Assembly (NCBI GenBank): GCA_949282965.1
Contig: CASDQW010000065.1
Location: 1-33,046, forward strand
Direction: 5' to 3'
DNA: 33,046 nt
Origin: an uncultured Lentisphaeria bacterium
GTDB lineage: Bacteria > Verrucomicrobiota > Lentisphaeria > Victivallales > Victivallaceae
Shown piece by piece: positions 10,984 to 16,846 of this stretch (the stretch's first letter is position 1; every line of letters starts with the position of its first letter). The position numbers and the translations under genes are program-made. The notes under the pieces are model-generated. The model searched no databases. It was not told where the DNA came from and saw only the letters and a program-made list of their open reading frames with translations.

Positions 10984-11727
10984 ATGCCGGAAACGTCGGA
11001 ACAATCGCATGCGCCTCTCAGGCACCCTTATCGCCTGATCATACTGGAAGCGGTATTGGCCACCCTGCTGGGACACGCCCTGCTGTTGTTTCTGTTTGTG
11101 CCCGCCGCTCCGGCTCCGACCGGAACGCCAACCCGGACTGCGGGGATCGCGTTGTTCAACTTGAACAATGCGGCACCGGAGGGCGCGGCACGCATGGAAA
11201 ACTGGATGGCTATTCATGACCCATCCCTCATTGCCCGCAGTGATACCGTCGCCTCTCCCACCGCCCGGTTGCCGCAGCCACTCCGCAGGCTGCCTGCCGA
11301 CCGTCCGCGCCCGGAACCCGGCGTCAGTTTGCCGCCCCGGGCCCCGGAACCGCCGGAACACCTCATCGCCTCGCCGGCGCCGGGCATTCCGCTCTACCCG
11401 GAAGCCACGTTCACACTTCAAATCCCGAAGACCGTAAACCAACTTCCGCCGCAGGTGCTGCAGGACGGAAGTCCCATTGCATTCACCCTGCCGCAGGAAG
11501 CGCTGGAGCTGAGTCGTTCCATTCACGCCACCAGCACCCGGCTGCTGCTCCACCGGGATGGCAAAGCGGGACAGGTCCGTTTTACCATCCTGCAAACCGG
11601 CGGCAGCGCTAAACTGGATCTGCTGGCAGCGCGGCTTCTGGTGGGAGACGCCACACGGTTGAAAATCGGTACGGACCCGGTGGAATTTCAGATTCTCTGG
11701 AATCCGGCAGCAGGAGAACAGCCATGA
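10984..11727 (+). CDS. TonB-like energy-transducer protein
   Basis: A 247-residue protein with TonB architecture. A short cytoplasmic head is followed by one membrane helix at about 17-39 (LIILEAVLATLLGHALLLFL) that carries a His (31), as in the TonB transmembrane helix. A Pro-rich linker (about 85-130, with PRPEPGVSLPPRAPEPPE) leads to a C-terminal domain at about 170-247 with the weak pattern GKAGQVRFTILQTGG. The usual YP motif of TonB C-domains is not evident, so homology rests on layout and on the ExbB-ExbD neighbours. AGGA lies about 12 bases upstream. Its stop overlaps the start of the zinc-ribbon gene (ATGA, 11724-11727). TolA-like function is the alternative. Confidence 0.72.
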   Translation: MPETSEQSHAPLRHPYRLIILEAVLATLLGHALLLFLFVPAAPAPTGTPTRTAGIALFNLNNAAPEGAARMENWMAIHDPSLIARSDTVASPTARLPQPLRRLPADRPRPEPGVSLPPRAPEPPEHLIASPAPGIPLYPEATFTLQIPKTVNQLPPQVLQDGSPIAFTLPQEALELSRSIHATSTRLLLHRDGKAGQVRFTILQTGGSAKLDLLAARLLVGDATRLKIGTDPVEFQILWNPAAGEQP

Positions 11728-11981
11728 TTGCGATCAGTTACGCCCATGCGATATTCGTTTACATGACATTGTGGCTGGTGCTGCTGCTGGTGCTGTGGTT
11801 CCGGTCGCTGCTGCGGCGCAAGCGCTTTCAATGGCAGTTGACCAACAGCCGTCTCTTCGACTGCGACAACTGCCATTACGCCTTTCTGACCAAGGAGGAG
11901 GTCAATCTGACCCGCTGTCCCCGCTGCAATGCCATCTGCATCCGGCGCAGGAAACGGCGCAGCGCGCCGTTCCGCCCGTAA
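11724..11981 (+). CDS. Small membrane-anchored zinc-ribbon protein
   Basis: An 85-residue protein of no family I recognise. It has a membrane helix at about 9-27 (AIFVYMTLWLVLLLVLWF), a basic stretch RSLLRRKRF, then a zinc-ribbon-like module with CDNC (Cys47, Cys50) and CPRC (Cys65, Cys68) spaced 14 apart, and a very basic tail (IRRRKRRS). The topology predicted by the positive-inside rule puts the ribbon in the cytoplasm. It overlaps the TonB-like stop codon by four bases, so it is probably translated with it and belongs to the ExbB/ExbD complex operon. It may bind metal or nucleic acid, or it may be an assembly factor. Confidence 0.78.
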   Translation: MIAISYAHAIFVYMTLWLVLLLVLWFRSLLRRKRFQWQLTNSRLFDCDNCHYAFLTKEEVNLTRCPRCNAICIRRRKRRSAPFRP

Positions 11982-11991
11982 CGCGCGTTTT
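11963..11991 (+). terminator. Weak intrinsic terminator after the zinc-ribbon gene
   Basis: CGCGC (11963-11967) can pair with GCGCG (11983-11987) across a 15-base loop and is followed by four T residues. The stem overlaps the end of the zinc-ribbon gene. A second perfect hairpin, AACGGCG/CGCCGTT, lies just upstream inside the coding region. The two genes that meet here converge with only 20 bases between them. Confidence 0.3.
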
Positions 11992-12001
11992 CTGAATCCA
12001 A

Positions 12002-12691
12002 TTACTTGTCCAGAGTAAAATAGTAATTCTGCGGCGTCAGCACACCGTCCACGGTCGCGGTGGAACTGATGTAGGTAATCGGCGCGACGTGGCCGTCGTA
12101 AAAGGCGGCATTGACGCTGTTGCGGTTGCCGTGGCGAGTCCAGCGCACATTGCTGTTGGGAGAGCCGTCCCAGGAACCGTTCAGGGCGCCGAGTTCATAA
12201 TACATGCCGTCCAGAGAAGAAATCTTCTGTCCGGCGTTGCGCACCCGGCTCAGCTTGGTCAACGTATTCCAGGCTCCGGAACCGGAGATATAGCCGGAGG
12301 AACGGTTGTGCGCATAACCGCCGTAATTGCCGCTTTCGTGCATCACTTCGTACTGAAACTTCATGTTGTCCTCTCCGACGGCGGACGGGCACATCGGCAC
12401 CGCGGTTTTCAGATAAACCGGAAAACGGCGGGTGAAAATAGAGGCTGCATAAGGCGCCAGCCCGGTAAACCAGTTGAACTTGGCCGGGGCGTTATAACAG
12501 GCGGCCAGCCATTCGTTGTAGTCGACGGTATAAAGCTGTTCCGCGGTTCCCATCTGTTTGAGAATGCTCGCACAGGAGCTGCGCCGGGCCTGTTCCCGCG
12601 CCTGATTCAAGGCCGGCAGCAGCATGGCCGCCAGAATCGCGATGATCGCGATCACCACCAGAAGTTCGATCAGGGTGAATTTTCTCTTCAT
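12002..12691 (-). CDS. Pseudopilin-like protein with prepilin N-terminus and H-Xn-DG block (copy A)
   Basis: A 229-residue secreted or membrane-tethered protein with a type IV/type II prepilin leader. The segment [20 protein letters not shown] contains the F-T-L-I-E cleavage and methylation motif, with the conserved Glu at the fifth position after the cleavage site. The body is variable, and the C-terminus has [17 protein letters not shown], a version of the H-X9-DG processing motif seen in DUF1559-type proteins, with 11 residues between His and DG here. ATG 12691 is used because GAGAGGA lies upstream and the prepilin leader starts there; the frame opens earlier at 12805. It is a near-duplicate of the neighbouring gene at 12933-13622. 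Such proteins are known to be expanded in Lentisphaerota. The substrate or role of this one is unknown. Confidence 0.9.
   Translation of the reverse strand: MKRKFTLIELLVVIAIIAILAAMLLPALNQAREQARRSSCASILKQMGTAEQLYTVDYNEWLAACYNAPAKFNWFTGLAPYAASIFTRRFPVYLKTAVPMCPSAVGEDNMKFQYEVMHESGNYGGYAHNRSSGYISGSGAWNTLTKLSRVRNAGQKISSLDGMYYELGALNGSWDGSPNSNVRWTRHGNRNSVNAAFYDGHVAPITYISSTATVDGVLTPQNYYFTLDK
12451..12691 (-). repeat. Near-identical repeat of the pseudopilin 5' region (copy 1; copy 2 at 13382-13622)
   Basis: The first 240 bases of the two pseudopilin genes are nearly the same in order and length. Coordinates 12451-12691 and 13382-13622 align with a constant offset of 931 and scattered substitutions. 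Divergence rises sharply beyond this point, and the intergenic sequences differ. This is the trace of a tandem gene duplication. Confidence 0.85.
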
Positions 12692-12745
12692 GGTGCCATT
12701 TCCTCTCTCGTTTGGAATTGTTGATTCATTCCTGCAGTTATTGAA

Positions 12746-12774
12746 ATTATAACAAAAAAAAAGACATTTGTCAA
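12746..12774 (-). promoter_or_regulatory. Perfect-consensus sigma-70 promoter for pseudopilin copy A
   Basis: On the minus strand TTGACA (12774-12769), a 17-base spacer with nine consecutive T residues, and TATAAT (12751-12746). Both hexamers match the consensus exactly, and transcription would start near 12739, 48 bases before the ATG. It suggests strong transcription of this copy unless repressed. Confidence 0.75.
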
Positions 12775-12932
12775 GTTCAGGGCAGCAGTTTCCCTTCACC
12801 ACCATGATTTCCGGCAGATGATTTACGGTTTTCCCATGGCGGCAGACAAACGGGGGCAGGCGCCCCGGACGGCAACGTCTCCCCCGATGAATGCCTCCTC
12901 CTGAAGGTCCCGGACACCCTCGGCGCGGTCAT

Positions 12933-13622
12933 TCATTCGTTCAGCACCAGATAATAGTTCTGTGGCGTCCGCACCCCGTCCACCATGGCGGAGGAAAGAA
13001 TATGAGCTACCGTGCTCACATGGCCATCCAGAAAGACGGCATTGGCCATGTTCCGGCTGCCGTGACGGTTCCAGCGGACATTGCCGGTATTGAGGGGATC
13101 CCAGGCGACACTCAGCGATCCCAGTTCGTAATACATGCCGTCCAATGCGGCAATTTTCTGTCCGGCGTTGCGGATTCGCGACAGTTTGACCGGCAAATTC
13201 CAACTGCCGGATGCGGAAATGTAGCCGGAATAACGCGTGTGCGCATAACCGCCGAACGTAGAATCCTTATGATCCACCTTGTACAGGAACTGCTGCTGAT
13301 CCTCTCCGACGGCAGATGGACACATCGGCACGGCCACACTCAGATTCTTCGGAAAACGGCGGGAGAAAATCGGGGCCGCATAAGGCGACAGCCCGGTGAA
13401 CCAGTTGAACTTGGCGGGAGAATTCAAGCACGCGGCCAGCCATTCGTTGTAGTCGACGGTATAGAGCTGTTCCGCAGTCCCCATCTGTTTGAGAATGCTC
13501 GCACAGGAACTGCGCCGGGCCTGTTCCCGCGCCTGATTCAAGGCTGGCAGCAGCATCGACGCCAGAATGGCGATGATCGCGATTACCACCAGAAGCTCGA
13601 TCAAAGTGAATGTTCTTTTCAT
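12933..13622 (-). CDS. Pseudopilin-like protein with prepilin N-terminus and H-Xn-DG block (copy B)
   Basis: A 229-residue paralogue of copy A, offset by exactly 931 bases at both start and stop. My ungapped hand alignment gives about 169 of 229 identical residues (about 74 percent). Only 7 differences fall in the first 91 residues, which carry the prepilin leader [20 protein letters not shown], the [12 protein letters not shown] helix and the NWFTGL block. The centre and C-terminal half are much more divergent. ATG 13622 follows AAGGAG by about 11 bases. It is transcribed away from the PocR/AraC regulator gene. As with copy A, secretion through a type II or type IV pilus-like machine is inferred from the leader. 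No pilin assembly genes are in the window. Confidence 0.9.
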   Translation of the reverse strand: MKRTFTLIELLVVIAIIAILASMLLPALNQAREQARRSSCASILKQMGTAEQLYTVDYNEWLAACLNSPAKFNWFTGLSPYAAPIFSRRFPKNLSVAVPMCPSAVGEDQQQFLYKVDHKDSTFGGYAHTRYSGYISASGSWNLPVKLSRIRNAGQKIAALDGMYYELGSLSVAWDPLNTGNVRWNRHGSRNMANAVFLDGHVSTVAHILSSAMVDGVRTPQNYYLVLNE

Positions 13623-13813
13623 ATCCGAAAAACTCCTTATGCAGCTTCGATTTTCCAACATTCCACCGTTGCCGGCCAGCCCGAAAAACCGCTCCGCGCC
13701 TGGTCTTCCCGGTTCAGACACTCACATCGGTCTACCAGAAGATTGCCGGAACTTTTTTTCACGTCAGACTTGCGGGGGAAGAATGCAGGATTTCCGCCCC
13801 GCCTCTTAAGTCT

Positions 13814-13822
13814 ATTATATCA
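13814..13822 (-). promoter_or_regulatory. Extended -10 promoter for pseudopilin copy B
   Basis: On the minus strand TGATATAAT (13822-13814) has the extended -10 TG motif and a perfect TATAAT. The -35 position is poor, so activation by a neighbouring regulator would make sense. The predicted 5' leader is about 185 bases. Confidence 0.5.
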
Positions 13823-13839
13823 TAAAAGAAAGAAAAGAC

Positions 13840-13869
13840 CTTGAATTTTCAAGAAAAATCTCTTAAATT
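13840..13869 (+). promoter_or_regulatory. Promoter of the PocR/AraC regulator with overlapping dyad
   Basis: TTGAAT (13841-13846), a 17-base spacer and TAAATT (13864-13869) point to a start near 13876. The perfect dyad CTTGAATTTTCAAG (13840-13853) covers the -35 box and lies 18 bases from the divergent extended -10 of pseudopilin copy B. It is a candidate operator for autoregulation, though AraC proteins more often bind direct repeats. Confidence 0.4.
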
Positions 13870-13902
13870 ATCACAGATTTTCATCAGAAAAGGGAAAGCC
13901 CC

Positions 13903-14820
13903 ATGAACCTCCTTGATCTGCTCCAATACCATGAAAGAAAACTTGCGTCTTCGGTCAGCCTCGAGGTCCGCCATCCGGCATTCTACCATTGCGACAGCCT
14001 GAAGCTGACACCGGACCAATACCTGCATCATGCGGATTTCTGCCGCGCGGTGAAACTCCGCGATAACCACGCCAGCTGTTCGGAAAACAAACGCAGAAGC
14101 CTGGAGGTGGCCAGACACGGCCGCTGTTTCTCAAGCTGCTGTCCCCACGGAGTCTGGGAATACGCATGCCCCGTCATGTATCGCGGTGAACTCGCGGCCG
14201 TCCTTTATTTCGGCAATCTGCACTCGGAACAGGAAAAGGAGGCGCCCCGATCCGCTCCGGGAGGGCCGGAAGAACGCCGGAAAAAAATCCGAATGGCGGC
14301 CGCTTTCGTCTCGGAATTTCTGAAAATAGAACTTGACCTGTTCTCCGCACTGGACGGCGCTAACGCGAAACAGCACCCCGAAAGCTACTACCTGGAAAAC
14401 TGCAAAAACTTCATCAACTGCCATTTTCTGGAAAACATCGCGCTCAGCGATCTTGCCGAATTACTGAAAGTCAATCCGAATTATCTCGGTTCGCTGATCC
14501 GCCAGCAAACCGGAAGCAGCTTCCGCACCCTTCTGGCACGCCGCCGGATTGAAGAATCGAAAATTTATCTGAAATTTCACAAGGATCTGTCCATCACCAA
14601 AGTCGCACGCCTCTGCGGCTTCACCGACAGCAACTACTTCTCCTGTGTCTTCCGAAAACTCTGCGGGCAGACGCCTTTGACATACAAGAGAGAGAACTCA
14701 CCCGACCCACTACCCGCATCCGCCTCCAACACCGTCCCCCCCGAAACGGCAACGGGAAACGCCTCCGCGCCCCATCCGGATTCCAGCTCGGCCCCGCATT
14801 CCGGCAACGCTCCCCGGTGA
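13903..14820 (+). CDS. PocR-domain AraC-family transcriptional regulator
   Basis: A 305-residue transcription factor. The N-terminal part (about 27-108) resembles the PocR sensory domain. It is Cys-rich (Cys47, 59, 75, 79, 80, 89) and has the pattern HGRCFSSCCPHGVWEYACPV followed by GELAAVLYFGNLHS, where the family often senses small organic molecules such as hydrocarbon derivatives. The C-terminal AraC DNA-binding domain (about 165-265) holds two helix-turn-helix units, IALSDLAELLKVNPNYLG and ITKVARLCGFTDSNYFSCVF. The last 40 residues are a Pro/Ser/Ala-rich tail without visible structure. It is divergent from the pseudopilin pair and upstream of the symporter and the lyase, so it is the likely controller of one or both sides. 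AGGGA lies about 7 bases before ATG 13903. Confidence 0.88.
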   Translation: MNLLDLLQYHERKLASSVSLEVRHPAFYHCDSLKLTPDQYLHHADFCRAVKLRDNHASCSENKRRSLEVARHGRCFSSCCPHGVWEYACPVMYRGELAAVLYFGNLHSEQEKEAPRSAPGGPEERRKKIRMAAAFVSEFLKIELDLFSALDGANAKQHPESYYLENCKNFINCHFLENIALSDLAELLKVNPNYLGSLIRQQTGSSFRTLLARRRIEESKIYLKFHKDLSITKVARLCGFTDSNYFSCVFRKLCGQTPLTYKRENSPDPLPASASNTVPPETATGNASAPHPDSSSAPHSGNAPR

Positions 14821-14953
14821 CCCCGGCACAAGAGGGCTTCCCGTGGACCTGGCAGCGTTTGGCCAAACGACTTCACCAACGCCCCGCCGCCATCGCCAAA
14901 GGGGCCGGACCGGTGTTTTTGGGGCCGGGTTCCCGGGAGAAAGACTTTTGTGA

Positions 14954-14982
14954 TTGACAAAACAACAGGACCATGCTACTTT
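14954..14982 (+). promoter_or_regulatory. Candidate promoter of the symporter gene
   Basis: A perfect TTGACA (14954-14959), 17 bases, then a weak TACTTT (14977-14982). A strong -35 box with a weak -10 fits activator control. Otherwise the 289-base gap 14821-15109 holds only GC-rich hairpin-forming sequence and no gene that I see. Confidence 0.45.
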
Positions 14983-15061
14983 TATCCTGCGCCGTCTTTC
15001 CCTCCCGCTGGAATAACCGGCTTGAGAGGCGAAAAGGCGGACGACCTTGAAACCATGACAC

Positions 15062-15083
15062 GTCCCCGCATGGAGTCGGGGAC
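15062..15083 (+). promoter_or_regulatory. Stem-loop in the symporter 5' leader
   Basis: GTCCCCG and CGGGGAC form a perfect 7-base stem around an 8-base loop, 26 bases before the start codon of the symporter. It could affect translation or mRNA stability. Its function is not known. Confidence 0.4.
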
Positions 15084-15109
15084 ATGATCCATAGAATGCG
15101 GGGCACATC

Positions 15110-16708
15110 ATGTTGATCTGGACATTGGCATCGTTTTTCGGCTTCACCGCGGCGGTCGGCATTATCACGTGGTATTACACCCGGAAATCCGACCATGACA
15201 GCAAAGACGGCTTTTTCCTGGCGGGCCGCTCCCTGAGCTTTCCGCTGATTGCCGGATCGCTCCTGCTGACCAATCTCTCTACGGAGCAGATGGTGGGCTT
15301 GAACGGCGGTGCCTTCACCGACGGGCTGTGCGTCATGGCCTGGGAGGTGGTGGCCGTGGTCGGACTGGTGCTGATGGCCCTGTTCTTCCTGCCCCGGTTT
15401 CTGAAAAGCGGGGTCACCACCGTGCCGCAGTATCTGGCCATCCGCTTTGACCAGCGTACCGAACTGATCACCAACATCATTTTCCTTGTCGCCTATGCCG
15501 TCATTCTGCTGCCGATCATTCTCTACACCGGCGCAACCGGCATGATGGGGGTGCTGGATCTCCGGAAACTGCTGGGGATCGAGTCCGAAACGACAGCCCT
15601 GTGGTTGATCGTCTTCGGCGTGGGGCTGATCGGTGCGCTGTACGCCTTGTGGGGGGGCTTGAAATCCGTGGCGTTCTCCGACACGCTCAACGGCATCGGG
15701 TTGTTGACCGGCGGTTTTCTTATTACCTATTTCGGACTGTCGGCCCTGGGAGACGGCAGCCTGGCCGAAGGCATCGCCCGGCTGCAACAGGCACCGGAAG
15801 GCACCTTCAACTCGGTGGGAGGACCGGACAGCTCGGTACCATTCAGCACACTGTTCACCGGCGTACTGCTGCTCAACGTCTTCTACTGGTGCACCAACCA
15901 GCAGATTATCCAGCGCACGCTCGGAGCAAAATCCCTGGCGGAAGGCCAGAAAGGCGTCCTGCTCACCGGCGCGCTGAAACTTTTCGGCCCGTTCTACCTG
16001 GTGCTGCCGGGCATCATCGCCGCCGTCATGTTCGCCGGGGAAAACCTCAAATCCGACCTTGCCTACGGTGCGCTGGTCAACCGGGTGCTGCCGGGCCCGC
16101 TGGCGGGATTTTTCGCGGCGGCGCTGCTGGGGGCAATTCTGTCGAGCTTCAATTCGGCGTTGAACAGCACCTGCACGCTGTTCAGTCTCGGGATCTATAA
16201 GCCGCTGCTCCGCCCGGACGCGGATGAGGGACAGGTGGTCCGTTCCGGACGCTGGTTCGGCTGGATCATCACGCTGATTGCCATGATCACCGCGCCGCTG
16301 CTGGCGGAAACCGGCGGGATCTTCTCCTATCTGCAGAAAATGAATGGCATCTATTTCATTCCGATCCTGACGGTGGTGGCGGCCGGAATGCTGTTCAACC
16401 GGGTGCCTCCCGCCGCCGCCAAAACCGCACTGATCGGTGGCGTCGTCATCATCGCGCTCTGCTACTTCGTGCCGCCGTTCAACGGGATTCTTTCGCTCAT
16501 GCGCGAATATCATTTTCTCGGGCTGGTGTTTCTCGTATTGATGGTCATGATGTACTTGTGGGGGCGCTTCCGCGGATTGGAAAAACCCTTTGTCCAGGAA
16601 GACGCCCGCGTCATCGAAATGACCCCCTACCGTTATTTGTGGCCGGTCTCCATCGCGCTGCTGGTAATCGTAGTGGCCATTTACGTTTTCTTCGCCGACT
16701 TCAGCTGA
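15110..16708 (+). CDS. Sodium:solute symporter (SSS family)
   Basis: Integral membrane transporter of 532 residues that would couple sodium influx to uptake of a sugar, uronate or similar solute. It has 13-14 hydrophobic segments. Family features are the start FFLAGRSLSFPLIAGSLLLTN, LSTEQMVGLNG in the second membrane region, LYALWGGLKSVAFSDTLNG, and YWCTNQQIIQRTLGAKSLAEG; the last is typical of the SglT/SGLT-like branch. ATG 15110 has only a weak ribosome site (GCGGGG). It lies between the PocR/AraC regulator and the PL21-like lyase, which suggests import of the oligosaccharide that the lyase cleaves. The substrate cannot be read from the sequence. Confidence 0.92.
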   Translation: MLIWTLASFFGFTAAVGIITWYYTRKSDHDSKDGFFLAGRSLSFPLIAGSLLLTNLSTEQMVGLNGGAFTDGLCVMAWEVVAVVGLVLMALFFLPRFLKSGVTTVPQYLAIRFDQRTELITNIIFLVAYAVILLPIILYTGATGMMGVLDLRKLLGIESETTALWLIVFGVGLIGALYALWGGLKSVAFSDTLNGIGLLTGGFLITYFGLSALGDGSLAEGIARLQQAPEGTFNSVGGPDSSVPFSTLFTGVLLLNVFYWCTNQQIIQRTLGAKSLAEGQKGVLLTGALKLFGPFYLVLPGIIAAVMFAGENLKSDLAYGALVNRVLPGPLAGFFAAALLGAILSSFNSALNSTCTLFSLGIYKPLLRPDADEGQVVRSGRWFGWIITLIAMITAPLLAETGGIFSYLQKMNGIYFIPILTVVAAGMLFNRVPPAAAKTALIGGVVIIALCYFVPPFNGILSLMREYHFLGLVFLVLMVMMYLWGRFRGLEKPFVQEDARVIEMTPYRYLWPVSIALLVIVVAIYVFFADFS

Positions 16709-16790
16709 CCCGAAGGCCCATTCTGAAGGAAAAAACGACGACGAGAACGCTCTTTTCCGGCATTCACGGCTGGCAAAGCGGCGGCGGCCG

Positions 16791-16799
16791 TGCTATTGT
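16791..16799 (+). promoter_or_regulatory. Possible extended -10 element before the lyase gene
   Basis: TGCTATTGT has the TGn extension and 4 of 6 bases of a -10 box, 48 bases before the lyase start. No convincing -35 element is seen. The lyase could equally be read from the symporter transcript, since only 138 bases separate them. Confidence 0.25.
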
Positions 16800-16846
16800 A
16801 GACGGAAACATTCTTGACCTTCCACTCAAATCATCAGGGAAAAGAC

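Noticed and set aside
12823..12936. A 37-codon minus-strand ORF ([12 protein letters not shown]...) overlapping the stop of pseudopilin copy B by ATGA.
   Set aside because: Copy A has no equivalent after its own stop, and the sequence looks like ordinary GC-rich intergenic DNA with hairpins. Kept out of the gene list.
14873..16513. Minus-strand ORF of 546 codons antisense to the symporter.
   Set aside because: Rich in Gln, His, Arg and Asp, as typical of antisense translations of membrane proteins; the plus frame is an obvious transporter.
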